Shown here piece by piece: positions 46,739 to 55,305 of a DNA stretch of 64,000 bases (its first letter is position 1; every line of letters starts with the position of its first letter). This stretch comes from Clostridium sp. AM30-24 (lineage in GTDB: Bacteria > Bacillota > Clostridia > Lachnospirales > Lachnospiraceae), in contig NZ_QUJB01000005.1 of NCBI RefSeq assembly GCF_003480435.1, positions 124,001 to 188,000 on the forward strand, read 5' to 3'. The notes under the pieces were generated by a model, which saw only the letters and a list, made by a program, of their open reading frames with translations, did not search any database and had not been told where the DNA came from. The translations under genes and the position numbers were made by a program.

Positions 46739-47074
46739 TTAGTCCTCTAAATCTTCCTCGCTGACGATCTCCTCATACTCTTCTGTGTCGAGAAGCTCAT
46801 CAAACGCGTCCGCAACGATCTCGTACTCCTCGTCGCTCTCGATATTCTGGATATCCGGATTTCCGTTTGCATCCTCAGTGTAGCGGTATAAGTAGACCTC
46901 TCCATCCTCCGCCTCATTGCCGTCTAACGGGAGAAGCGCAATATATTCCCTATCAGCCGCCTCAAAGATCGTAAGGACCACGCACTCTAAATCCGTTCCA
47001 TCGTCCAGTGTCAGGGTAACGGTCATCTCCTCGTCGTTTGCCGCATCCTGATTCATGTTCTTGTCCTTTGCCAT
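46739..47074 (-). CDS. DUF1292 domain protein
   Basis: A 111-residue, very acidic soluble protein of the DUF1292 (YrzB) family, common in Firmicutes and of unknown function. The core is MTVTLTLDDGTDLECVVLTIFE, then REYIALLPLD and YLYRYTED, with an acidic C-terminus (EEYEEIVSEEDLED). In other Firmicutes such genes sit near the ruvX and alaS region; here it is alone between ychF and cobO. A 5' gap of 214 bp holds no visible gene. Confidence 0.88.
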   Translation of the reverse strand: MAKDKNMNQDAANDEEMTVTLTLDDGTDLECVVLTIFEAADREYIALLPLDGNEAEDGEVYLYRYTEDANGNPDIQNIESDEEYEIVADAFDELLDTEEYEEIVSEEDLED

Positions 47075-47288
47075 ACCTAAATTTTCCTCTCATTTCCGGC
47101 AATCTGCCGTTGATTCCAGCCGCGTTGTTTCAGCGGCCATGCCCGGTGCGGGAATGCGCCGGGACACATTCTTTTTATAGAATACCAGTAAACATCTACA
47201 AAATCAATAGGAAGAATAATAGTTACGGTTCAGCTATGGATCTTCTTGTTTTCATATTTATGAGAGCAGGATGATCCTTGCTTCACCC

Positions 47289-47819
47289 CTAATATTCAAC
47301 ACCGCGTCTCGCCTTGATCCCTTTATCAAACGGATGTTTCCGCTTGCAGATTTCTGACACATAGTCCGCTTCCAAGATCAGCGCCTCTGACGGATTCCGT
47401 CCCGTAAGGACTACCTCCAGCCCGTCCGGCTCACCTTTTTTCGGCCGTTTTTTCAAAAAATCCAGAACGTCCTTTTCCGGGATCATCCCGTAATTGACCG
47501 CCGCCATGATCTCGTCAAAGACCACCAGATCCGCGTCTTCTGCCAGTTTCACCGCCTCCGAAAACAATTCTCTGTTATAAGCCGCGCACTTTCTTTTCGT
47601 ATCCTCATCCATGGAACGGACAAAGCCAAAGTTCTTCCGGCACGGGATCAGCGTCACCTCCGGGAGTTTCTTTAAGATCTCCACTTCCCCGGAGTTATCT
47701 GTCTTTAAAAACCGCGCGATCACGACACGCCTCCCGCAGCCCGCTGCCCGGACCGCAAGCCCTATTGCCGCGCTGGTCTTTCCCTTTCCGTCACCGCAGT
47801 AAATATGGACAAGTCCCAT
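47289..47819 (-). CDS. cobO: Cob(I)yrinic acid a,c-diamide adenosyltransferase (CobO/BtuR)
   Basis: Transfers the 5'-deoxyadenosyl group of ATP to reduced corrinoid, making adenosylcobalamin. The 176-residue protein starts GLVHIYCGDGKGKTSAAIGL with the P-loop GDGKGKTS, and shows DLVVFDEIMAAVNYG and VVLTGRNPSEALI, all typical of CobO. No other cobalamin gene is nearby, so it may serve corrinoid salvage; that is inference. No cobalamin riboswitch was seen upstream. Confidence 0.93.
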   Translation of the reverse strand: MGLVHIYCGDGKGKTSAAIGLAVRAAGCGRRVVIARFLKTDNSGEVEILKKLPEVTLIPCRKNFGFVRSMDEDTKRKCAAYNRELFSEAVKLAEDADLVVFDEIMAAVNYGMIPEKDVLDFLKKRPKKGEPDGLEVVLTGRNPSEALILEADYVSEICKRKHPFDKGIKARRGVEY

Positions 47820-47935
47820 ATATCTCCTCCATTCATCATGCGCTCAAACCTGAAAACTCCCGTCTCTGTTATGCCGCATTTTACATACACATCACGAAGC
47901 TACGATCACAGATGTGTCATATTTTTTCGAATCTT

Positions 47936-49813
47936 TTATAAACCGGCTTCCTCAATAAATCTGGAGACATCTGTCTTCCTGTGATACCGCTCCCGCACCG
48001 CCGCCACATGGAGACGGTCCTTTGCGCGGGTCAGCGCCACATAGAACAGCCGCCGTTCTTCCTCGATATCCGCAGAAAGCCCCGCCTTGTGGTGCGGAAC
48101 GATGCCTTCGTTTGCGTCCACCACAAAGACCACAGGATATTCTAACCCCTTCGCGCTGTGCATCGTGGACAGTGTCACCCGGTCCTCTGTCTCCCCGGTC
48201 TCCTCAAGGCTCTGCTTCTTTAATTCTTCCTCATACTTTGCCGCATGTTCCTTCCACGCCTCAAAGGTCTCAAATTCCGCCGCACTTTCCGCAAGCTTGT
48301 CCGCCGTCTCAAAAAGCTCCTCGGGCTTCATCCGACGGAATTCCGCATAGGATCTTAGATAATCGTCATACCCAATAACCTTTCGGATATAGTTCACCGC
48401 CGCCACAGGTTTCAGCCTCGACATTGCCCTAAGGTCCGCTTCCAGATCACAGATCCGGTCCTCCATCCAGTCCCTGTCCTGATAAAAAGATTTTAACCGG
48501 TCAAAAGACACTGTCGGTGTGTCAAAGGCATCACGGCTGAAATACCGGTTCGGCCGGTTCATGATCCGGTAAAAGTCAGACCGTTTCCTGCTGCCCGCAG
48601 CGATCTCCATATAGGCAAAGAGATCCTTTGCGATCCAGTGATTATAGAGGTTCGGGATCACGTCCCTGAGCTTAAATGGAATATTGTACCCCATAAGCCG
48701 CTCCGCCATCAGCCCGGAATTTGCCCCTGTGCGGAACAACACCGCAATCTCGTTCCAGGCATACCCGGCGTCATGATACGCCCGGATGCTTTGTGCCACG
48801 GTGTCCATCTCATGCCCCGGATTGTCAAAGACCCGGAAATCCACCGGTCTCCCGGATCCCCGGAACGGCTCCAGCTTTTTCTCGAAGCGGACCGTATTGT
48901 GCCCGATGAGCCGCAGGGAAGTCTCTACGATCTCCTTTGTGGACCGGTAATTTGTTCCGAGAAGGACTCTCTTCGTCCCCGGAAAATCTTTCTCAAATCC
49001 CAGCATGATCTCTGGTTTCGCCCCGCGGAACCGGTAGATGGACTGATCATCATCTCCGACGATAAAAAGATTGTTTTCCGGCAGCGCCAGCATACGGACT
49101 ACCTGATACTGTAAAAGATTGATGTCCTGAAACTCATCCACAAGGATGTACCGGAATTTCTTCTGCCATGCAGCCAAAATATCTTTTCGTTCCGTAAAGA
49201 GCTCATGGCACATGACGAGCATATCATCGAAGTCGATCTTTCCCGTTCTCTTCAGCATCTCATCATATCCGTCATAGAGCTTCTTAAACCACTCCTCCGG
49301 GCAGTTCTGGGAATAGTAATATTTTAAATCCAGTCGCTCGCCCTTCACATAGCTGATCTCGTTGATGATGGAGGAGATAAATTCCGCCTCATCCTCCACT
49401 TCCATCTCTGATTCATCGAGAAACGTTTTAAAATACCGGCGTTTTTCCTCCCCGCTTATCACGTTTCCGGCTGGAAAACGGTACGCCCACTTTAAGATGT
49501 GGTAAAAGACAGAGTGGAAGGTTCCGAAGCTTACGCGTGTGCCTGCGGCTTCCAGAGAAGTTGTTCCGGTCATCTTCCGCTTTCCATCTTCCTCCCGCGC
49601 CAGTCTCAGAAACCGCTCTTTCATCTCCGTGGCTGCGGCTTTTGTGAACGTAATGACAAGAATGCCGGAGGGGTCAATGCCCGCCTCCAGCAATCTCCTG
49701 ATTCTGTGTGTAATTACTGTCGTTTTTCCGGACCCTGGACCCGCGAGGACCATCATCGGTCCGTCCCGGTGTTCCAGAGCCGTCCTCTGTGCTTGATTAA
49801 AATCCATACTCAT
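47936..49813 (-). CDS. UvrD/PcrA-type DNA helicase
   Basis: Superfamily 1A 3'-5' helicase. Motifs in order: FNQAQRTALEH (Q motif), VLAGPGSGKTTVITHRI (I), VDEFQDINLLQYQ (II), GDDDQSIYRFRGA (III), NYRSTKEIV (IV), TLSTMHSAKGLEYPVVFV (V) and RRLFYVALTRAKDRL (VI). At 625 residues it is about 100 shorter than PcrA and lacks the C-terminal Tudor-like tail. It is probably a helicase in repair or recombination, but not PcrA itself. Its start ATG 49813 has an ATG six bases later as alternative. Confidence 0.93.
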   Translation of the reverse strand: MSMDFNQAQRTALEHRDGPMMVLAGPGSGKTTVITHRIRRLLEAGIDPSGILVITFTKAAATEMKERFLRLAREEDGKRKMTGTTSLEAAGTRVSFGTFHSVFYHILKWAYRFPAGNVISGEEKRRYFKTFLDESEMEVEDEAEFISSIINEISYVKGERLDLKYYYSQNCPEEWFKKLYDGYDEMLKRTGKIDFDDMLVMCHELFTERKDILAAWQKKFRYILVDEFQDINLLQYQVVRMLALPENNLFIVGDDDQSIYRFRGAKPEIMLGFEKDFPGTKRVLLGTNYRSTKEIVETSLRLIGHNTVRFEKKLEPFRGSGRPVDFRVFDNPGHEMDTVAQSIRAYHDAGYAWNEIAVLFRTGANSGLMAERLMGYNIPFKLRDVIPNLYNHWIAKDLFAYMEIAAGSRKRSDFYRIMNRPNRYFSRDAFDTPTVSFDRLKSFYQDRDWMEDRICDLEADLRAMSRLKPVAAVNYIRKVIGYDDYLRSYAEFRRMKPEELFETADKLAESAAEFETFEAWKEHAAKYEEELKKQSLEETGETEDRVTLSTMHSAKGLEYPVVFVVDANEGIVPHHKAGLSADIEEERRLFYVALTRAKDRLHVAAVRERYHRKTDVSRFIEEAGL

Positions 49814-49915
49814 CCATTTCTAAACAGCCGTCTTTCCCTGTCCCACAGCACACAGCTGCTTTTCATGACGCTCAGGACTGGTCATTTGTCCGTCAGGATC
49901 TGCCGGATTTCAGGA

Positions 49916-51373
49916 TCACTGTGCATTCTCCAACAGCTCAATTCCCTTTCTGATACGGGTCAGGGACTCCTCTTTTCCGATGATCTCCATGATCTCGGTA
50001 GCGCCTGCCGGTGTCATCTGTTTTCCGGATACAGCGGTACGGATCGGCCACATAACAAAGCCTGTCTTTACACCCTTATCGGCAACATACTTGGAAAGGG
50101 CCTCGAACAGGGCGTCATTGCTGAAGTCATCCTGCGCCTCAAGAATCGGAAGAACCTCTTTTAATGTCTCTAAAGAGTTCTCCTTTGTAGTCTTCATCTT
50201 CTTATGGATATACATATCCGCACTGTACTCCGGCATCTCCTCGAAGAAGTCGACCTGATCCGCGATATCGCACAATGTCTCGATTCTCGTCTTCACCATT
50301 CCGGCAATCTTCTTTAAGTCTAACGGTTTCTTGATCGCAGCCTCAAGGTACGGCTTTGCAAGCTCGAAGAACTTCTCATCGTCCATCTTCTTGATGTACT
50401 CGCCGTTCATCCAGCGAAGCTTTGTCATATCAAAGACAGCCGGGGATTTGCTCATATTGTGGTAATCAAACTCTTTTACAAGCTCCTCAAGAGTAAAGAA
50501 CTCCTGATTGTTCGCCGGAGACCAGCCCAGGAGGGCAACGAAGTTTACGATTGCCTCTGTTAAGAAGCCCTGCTCGAGAAGATCCTCGAAGGAAGAGTGA
50601 CCGCTTCTCTTACTTAATTTCTTGTGCTCCTCGTTCGTGATCGTCGGGCAGTGTACATAGACCGGAACTTCCCAGCCGAATGCATCGTAGAGACGATTGT
50701 ACTTCGGGGAGGAGGACAGGTACTCATTGCCGCGGACAACGTGCGTGATCTTCATCAGATGGTCATCCACAACGTTTGCGAAGTTATAAGTTGGAAATCC
50801 GTCGGATTTGATGAGGACCATATCGTCAAGCTCCGCGTTGTCTACTGTGATATCTCCGTAGATCTCATCGTGGAAGGTGGTAGTTCCCTCTTTCGGGTTG
50901 TTCTGGCGGATAACGAACGGCATTCCTGCCTTTAAGTTTGCCTCAACCTCTTCCTTTGAAAGATGCAGGCAGTGCTTATCGTAAACCATGATCTCCTCAC
51001 CGTTTACGGTCTTCTTTAATGTGTTTAAGCGTTCCTGGGTGCAGAAGCAGTAGTATGCCTCGCCTTTTTCTACGAGCTTTTTCGCATACTCCATGTAGAT
51101 CCCGGCTTTCTGGCGCTCACTCTGGACATACGGACCATATCCGCCATCCTTGTCCGGACCCTCATCATGGATCAGTCCGGTCTTCGCCAGTGTGCGGTAG
51201 ATGATTCCCTCAGCACCCTCAACATGGCGCTCCTGATCTGTATCCTCAATACGGAGAATAAAATCTCCACCCTCATGCTTTGCTATCAGGTATGTGTAAA
51301 GAGCTGTTCTTAAATTACCTACATGCATCCGGCCGGTCGGGCTCGGAGCAAATCTTGTTCTGACTTTTTCCAT
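49916..51373 (-). CDS. gltX: Glutamate--tRNA ligase
   Basis: Charges tRNA-Glu, and in organisms with GatCAB also tRNA-Gln. The class I catalytic motifs are present: [13 protein letters not shown] (HIGH-like) and KLSKRSGH (KMSKS-like). ATG 51373 gives 485 residues beginning [10 protein letters not shown] and follows AGGAG by nine bases. The open frame extends 19 codons further without a match. No T-box is seen upstream, unlike proS. Confidence 0.97.
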   Translation of the reverse strand: MEKVRTRFAPSPTGRMHVGNLRTALYTYLIAKHEGGDFILRIEDTDQERHVEGAEGIIYRTLAKTGLIHDEGPDKDGGYGPYVQSERQKAGIYMEYAKKLVEKGEAYYCFCTQERLNTLKKTVNGEEIMVYDKHCLHLSKEEVEANLKAGMPFVIRQNNPKEGTTTFHDEIYGDITVDNAELDDMVLIKSDGFPTYNFANVVDDHLMKITHVVRGNEYLSSSPKYNRLYDAFGWEVPVYVHCPTITNEEHKKLSKRSGHSSFEDLLEQGFLTEAIVNFVALLGWSPANNQEFFTLEELVKEFDYHNMSKSPAVFDMTKLRWMNGEYIKKMDDEKFFELAKPYLEAAIKKPLDLKKIAGMVKTRIETLCDIADQVDFFEEMPEYSADMYIHKKMKTTKENSLETLKEVLPILEAQDDFSNDALFEALSKYVADKGVKTGFVMWPIRTAVSGKQMTPAGATEIMEIIGKEESLTRIRKGIELLENAQ

Positions 51374-51481
51374 AATCCATATCTCCTGTTGATATATATT
51401 TATCTGCAAAAAGATTTCGCAGACAGACATTCCTGTTGGTTCCTGCCTCTGTCATTCAGCAGCTTGTATTCCTTCCTATCT

Positions 51482-52849
51482 TTATACCGTCATATCCAAT
51501 AAATGGCAGGCAAGATTAAAGTATACCATCAGACTCACCGCGTCCACGATCGTCGTGATCATCGGTGACGCCATGATCGCCGGATCAAGCTTTAATACCT
51601 TAGCTCCGATCGGCAGTGTGCATCCGATCGTCTTCGCAACGATGACCGTACAGAACAGGCTGATCACAACCGTCACACAGATCAGCGTGTTTCCCGGATA
51701 CTGAATCATCAGACGGATGAAATTTACCACCGCCAGAACGAATCCAACGATGATTCCCACCCGGACTTCCTTCCATACTACCTTCAGGATATCCGCCGGT
51801 TCCACATCACCGATGGCCATACCACGGATGATCATCGTACTGCTCTGGCTTCCGGAGTTTCCGCCGGTATCCATAAGCATCGGGATAAAGCTTACAAGAA
51901 GCGGGATCGCCGCGAAAGCGTTCTCATATTTTACAAGGATTCCGCCGGTGATCGTACTGGAAAGCATTAAGATCAAAAGCCACGGGATCCTGTTTTTAGC
52001 CAGCGTGAAAACGCCGGTTTTCAGATACGGCTTTTCACTCGGAAGCATCGCCGCCATCTTCTCGAAGTCCTCGGTGGCCTCTTCTTCCATGACTTCCATG
52101 ACATCGTCGACGGTGATGATCCCGACCAGACGGTCCTCTCTGTCAACCACCGGCATTGAGAGCAGGCCATACTTGTTCATCGTATCAGCTACCAGCTCCT
52201 GGTCATCCGTTGTCCGGGCTTTTATGACGTGGGTGTCCATAATATCGCCCACCTGACGTTCATAAGGCTGAAGGAGAAGATCCTTCACCGTGACAACTCC
52301 GTCCAGCATCCGCTTTTCGTCCATCACATAGCAGGTGTAGATCGTCTCCGAATTCACGGCATGGTGACGGATATAGGCGAAACACTGTTCCACCGTCATG
52401 TTTTTCTTCAAACCGATATACTCGGCCGTCATGATACTTCCGGCTGTATTTTCCGGATAGTTTAAAAACTGGTTGATCAGTTTTCTCGTCTCCGGCTTCG
52501 TGTTCTGAAGAACACGGCGGACCACCGTTGCCGGAAGTTCCTCCACCAGATCTACGGCATCATCCACGTAAAGCTCTTCCACGATCTCGGAAAGCTCCTT
52601 ATCGGTGATACTGTTGATAATGTGGCTCTGCTTGTCCACCGGAAGCTCAGCAAACACCTCCGTTGCCAGCGCCTTCGGCAGCATCCGGAACACGATGACC
52701 GTGCGCTCGGAATCCAGTTCTTCAATAAACGAAGCGATATCCACCTCGTTCAGTTCCACGAGCTCTTCCTTCAGCAGGCGGTACTTTTTCTCCCGCGCCA
52801 GTTCCAGAAGATGCTCCATGTCAAATGTTTCATTTCCATCATTCGGCAT
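51482..52849 (-). CDS. mgtE: Magnesium transporter MgtE
   Basis: Mg2+ channel of the inner membrane, gated by cytoplasmic Mg2+. It has the MgtE N-terminal helical domain (VELNEVDIASFIEELD), a CBS pair (IMTAEYIGL, VGIITVDDVMEVMEEEATEDFEK), and five C-terminal helices with the pore motif (DTGGNSGSQSS and DPAIMASPMITTIVDAVSL). ATG 52849 follows GGGGGA by seven bases and gives 455 residues; ATG 52885 is an alternative. It has a 210-nt leader with its own promoter, a small ORF and a terminator-like hairpin, so expression is probably attenuated. Confidence 0.95.
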   Translation of the reverse strand: MPNDGNETFDMEHLLELAREKKYRLLKEELVELNEVDIASFIEELDSERTVIVFRMLPKALATEVFAELPVDKQSHIINSITDKELSEIVEELYVDDAVDLVEELPATVVRRVLQNTKPETRKLINQFLNYPENTAGSIMTAEYIGLKKNMTVEQCFAYIRHHAVNSETIYTCYVMDEKRMLDGVVTVKDLLLQPYERQVGDIMDTHVIKARTTDDQELVADTMNKYGLLSMPVVDREDRLVGIITVDDVMEVMEEEATEDFEKMAAMLPSEKPYLKTGVFTLAKNRIPWLLILMLSSTITGGILVKYENAFAAIPLLVSFIPMLMDTGGNSGSQSSTMIIRGMAIGDVEPADILKVVWKEVRVGIIVGFVLAVVNFIRLMIQYPGNTLICVTVVISLFCTVIVAKTIGCTLPIGAKVLKLDPAIMASPMITTIVDAVSLMVYFNLACHLLDMTV

Positions 52850-52918
52850 TTTCTTTTCCCCCATAATCAGTTTTCCACTCAGCATTCCGCTTACCTGTTT
52901 TTACTTGATCATGGAAGC

Positions 52919-52964
52919 AAAAAGCACCTGCAGCCGCCGCATTTTCCCCGCGCCGGTCGGCAGG
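52919..52964 (-). terminator. Attenuator hairpin ahead of mgtE
   Basis: On the minus strand CCTGC (52964-52960) and inner CCG/CGC segments pair with GCG/CGG and GCAGG (52931-52927), then TGCTTTTTG gives a five-U tract (52923-52919). It lies between the leader ORF and mgtE, so termination here would cut off mgtE. Bases 52911-52919 also pair perfectly (9 bp) with 53045-53053 inside the leader ORF. Confidence 0.7.
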
Positions 52965-52975
52965 CTCCTGTACAG

Positions 52976-53074
52976 TCAGATTCGGCAATACACATAACAG
53001 ATTGTTCCCGTCATGCCTATTGCCACCGGTTCAGGGTGTGCGTCTGCTTCCATCGTATGACTTCGACCTTCCAT
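52976..53074 (-). CDS. Putative mgtE leader peptide, 32 residues
   Basis: Short ORF MEGRSHTMEADAHPEP followed by VAIGMTGTICYVYCRI, with AAAGGAAG about ten bases upstream. It ends 12 bp before the terminator-like hairpin. The segment MEADAHPEP is rich in acidic residues and proline, reminiscent of the E. coli MgtL leader peptide (MEPDPTPLP), whose translation aborts at low Mg2+. The codons for MEA pair with bases just after the terminator. No homology search was possible, so coding status and Mg2+ sensing are inference. Confidence 0.45.
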   Translation of the reverse strand: MEGRSHTMEADAHPEPVAIGMTGTICYVYCRI

Positions 53075-53105
53075 TATGTGTTCACTTCCTTTCTCTGTGC
53101 TTTCC

Positions 53106-53134
53106 ATTATAAGAAAATTTTACCCAATTGGCAA
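53106..53134 (-). promoter_or_regulatory. mgtE leader promoter
   Basis: On the minus strand TTGCCA (53134-53129), a 17-nt spacer and a perfect TATAAT (53111-53106). It sets the start of the mgtE leader near 53099. Confidence 0.8.
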
Positions 53135-53173
53135 CCGGTTACGCGATTTTTCGTGAAGAAGATGAAAAAAGCC

Positions 53174-53306
53174 GTTACTGTTCACGCCTTGCGCAAACAG
53201 TAACTGATTTTGCCGATGCTCCGCATTCCGAATCGGCAAAATCCACTACCACCACTGTATTGTACGGAATTTTCAGTTCAGAAAATTCCTACCCGTGAAC
53301 AATAAC
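53174..53306. mobile_element. Family A miniature element, 133 bp, 8-bp target duplication
   Basis: Perfect direct repeats AAAAAGCC flank it (53166-53173 and 53307-53314). Ends GTTACTGTTCACG and CGTGAACAATAAC are inverted with one mismatch. Internal hairpins are GTTACTGTT/AACAGTAAC, GATTTTGCCGAT/ATCGGCAAAATC (one mismatch-free stem) and GGAATTTTC/GAAAATTCC. It lies just upstream of the mgtE promoter. Confidence 0.9.
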
Positions 53307-53410
53307 AAAAAGCCGCCAGAATATGGGCTGGCAGCGTTCATGAACACAGTGTTATTAGTTTGTTACTATTACGTTACTATTTGTGCGTATTTTACAGCGT
53401 TTTACGGAAC

Positions 53411-53447
53411 GAAAACCCCAGGAAACATAAGGTTTCCTGGGGTTATA
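53411..53447. terminator. Terminator after efp
   Basis: AACCCCAGGAAAC (53414-53426) pairs perfectly with GTTTCCTGGGGTT (53432-53444). On the minus strand GTTTTCG follows, on the plus strand ATAATA. It ends efp. Confidence 0.88.
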
Positions 53448-53459
53448 ATACTGCGTGAA

Positions 53460-54017
53460 TTAAGCTCTGGAAAGGTACTCACCAGTACGTGTATCGATCT
53501 TAACGCGGTCACCCTGGTTCACGAATAACGGAACATTGATCTGAGCGCCTGTCTCAAGAGTAGCCGGCTTTGTTGCACCTGTAGCTGTATCACCCTTGAA
53601 GCCCGGCTCTGTATCTGTGATCTCGAGCTCTACGAATAACGGAGCCTCAACAGAGAATACCTTGCCGTTGTAGGAGCAGACTTTCACAGTCTCGTTCTCT
53701 TTTACAAACTTTAATGCATCGCCAACAACGTCAGAGGATAATGCGATCTGCTCGTATGTGTTAACGTCCATGAAGTTGTAAAGATCGCCGTCTGCGTACA
53801 GATACTGCATATCTACACGGTCGATTCTTGCTGCCGGGAATTTCTCGGTCGGACGGAAGGTTCTCTCAACTACACCGCCGTTGATAACGTTTTTTAATTT
53901 TGTTCTAACGAAAGCCGCGCCTTTACCCGGTTTTACGTGCTGGAACTCTAAGATCTGAACAACCTGTCCATCGATTTCAAGTGTAACGCCATTTCTGAAA
54001 TCACCTGCTGATACCAT
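53460..54017 (-). CDS. efp: Translation elongation factor P
   Basis: Relieves ribosome stalling at consecutive prolines. The 185-residue, three-domain OB-fold protein starts [18 protein letters not shown] and has the conserved loop [10 protein letters not shown], whose lysine is the site modified in many species. Which modification is used here is not shown; no epmAB or ymfI gene is adjacent. ATG 54017 follows AAGGAGG. It ends in [17 protein letters not shown], the family C-terminus. Confidence 0.98.
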   Translation of the reverse strand: MVSAGDFRNGVTLEIDGQVVQILEFQHVKPGKGAAFVRTKLKNVINGGVVERTFRPTEKFPAARIDRVDMQYLYADGDLYNFMDVNTYEQIALSSDVVGDALKFVKENETVKVCSYNGKVFSVEAPLFVELEITDTEPGFKGDTATGATKPATLETGAQINVPLFVNQGDRVKIDTRTGEYLSRA

Positions 54018-54090
54018 AAATGATAATCCTCCTTAAAACTGTTTCCAATTATTTCATTTCAAATTTCACGCTTATAGCTGATTCTATCCT

Positions 54091-54119
54091 ATTCTATACT
54101 ATTATCCAACGGTTTTCAA
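54091..54119 (-). promoter_or_regulatory. efp promoter
   Basis: On the minus strand TTGAAA (54119-54114), a 17-nt spacer and TAGAAT (54096-54091). The -35 box directly adjoins the yqeG stop codon. Confidence 0.65.
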
Positions 54120-54653
54120 CTATTTTTTGCAAAAATCCCCGCTTGTCCGGTCCATTTTTTTCAACCTTTTCCGATAAAACAGGAGAACTACCGCCTCAAG
54201 ATACCGTTTTAAGACGATCTGAATCTCCTCCTTCGGATTGATGGGCTTCACAAGGATCGAATATAGGCCTGTCCGGTTTGCGCCCCAGACATCCGTAAAC
54301 AGCTGGTCGCCAACAAAAAAAGTGGTGGCACGGTCTGTATTCATCCGCTCCATCGCCCATTCATATCCTTTTCTCGACGGCTTTCCACCCTTAAAAATAT
54401 AAGGACTTCCCACCTTATCCGCAAAGGGTGATACCCGCGGCTCCTTATTATTGGAAAGGATACAGGTGGAAAAGCCGATAGCGCGGAGTCGCTCAAAGAG
54501 CTCGATCGCCTGCTTGTCCGCCGGTGCCCCGTGGGGAACCAGGGTATTGTCCACGTCAAAGATGATCCCCCGGTATCCTCTCTCATAAAGTTTCTCGTAC
54601 GGGATCTCGTATGCGCTGTCCACATAGTTCCCTGGATAAAATGTCTCAAACAT
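54120..54653 (-). CDS. YqeG family HAD IIIA-type phosphatase
   Basis: HAD-superfamily phosphatase of the YqeG type. Motifs: DVDNTLVPHG (I), LSNNKEPRV (II), KGGKPSRKG (III lysine) and GDQLFTDVWGANR (IV). ATG 54653 gives 177 residues starting FETFYPGNYVDSAYEI, matching the Bacillus YqeG N-terminus. The longer frame to 54713 has no match. In Bacillus yqeG starts an operon with the GTPase yqeH and the aroE/nadD genes; here it stands alone after nrdR. The substrate is unknown. Confidence 0.9.
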   Translation of the reverse strand: MFETFYPGNYVDSAYEIPYEKLYERGYRGIIFDVDNTLVPHGAPADKQAIELFERLRAIGFSTCILSNNKEPRVSPFADKVGSPYIFKGGKPSRKGYEWAMERMNTDRATTFFVGDQLFTDVWGANRTGLYSILVKPINPKEEIQIVLKRYLEAVVLLFYRKRLKKMDRTSGDFCKK

Positions 54654-54736
54654 ACTGCTGCTTATTACATAATAGCCCCAACATACCCTTTTTGCATTTT
54701 CTCTGCAATCCAACGTATGACTGGACTTTTTCTCCT

Positions 54737-55192
54737 CTATTTATTATTTAAGAACTTCGCCAGTTCATCCATGAACGCGTTCACATCCTTAAACTCCCTG
54801 TAGACAGACGCGAAGCGGACATAGGCGACTTCATCCACCAGCTTGAGTTTTTTCATGACAAGCTCACCGATCGTCACCGATGGGATCTCACGTTCTTCCA
54901 TACTGAAGATCTCTTTCTCGATCTCGTCGATCATCTTTGTGATCTGTTCTGATGAGACCGGACGCTTATGACATGACAAAAGAATCCCGTTTTCGATCTT
55001 CGCACGGTTATACGGCTCTCTGGAATCATCTTTCTTAATGATCATAAGCGGCAGTGTCTCTAATTTTTCATATGTCGTAAAGCGCTTTCCGCACTCCTCG
55101 CACTGACGGCGGCGTCTGATCGAACTGTTGTCATCTGCCGGGCGCGAGTCGATGACCTTTGTATCCTGGGCACCACAAAATGGACATTTCAT
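54737..55192 (-). CDS. nrdR: Transcriptional repressor NrdR
   Basis: Zinc- and nucleotide-binding repressor of ribonucleotide reductase genes. The 151-residue protein has the N-terminal zinc ribbon ([17 protein letters not shown] and [12 protein letters not shown]), then an ATP-cone domain ([23 protein letters not shown]). No nrd gene is in the window, so its targets lie elsewhere. ATG 55192 follows GGAGGAAAT. Confidence 0.98.
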   Translation of the reverse strand: MKCPFCGAQDTKVIDSRPADDNSSIRRRRQCEECGKRFTTYEKLETLPLMIIKKDDSREPYNRAKIENGILLSCHKRPVSSEQITKMIDEIEKEIFSMEEREIPSVTIGELVMKKLKLVDEVAYVRFASVYREFKDVNAFMDELAKFLNNK

Positions 55193-55305
55193 GGGGATTT
55201 CCTCCTTTGCTTCTGACCGTATTATTTTCCGCTCACGGCCGCGTTTTTATACCATATCTTATCACACAATGATCCGTTTCCGCAAGTCTTTTACTTCCTG
55301 CGGTC

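Noticed and set aside
52886..53100. M-box (ykoK) Mg2+ riboswitch upstream of mgtE
   Set aside because: The conserved M-box core sequences were not found; the leader shows an ORF and a terminator hairpin instead.
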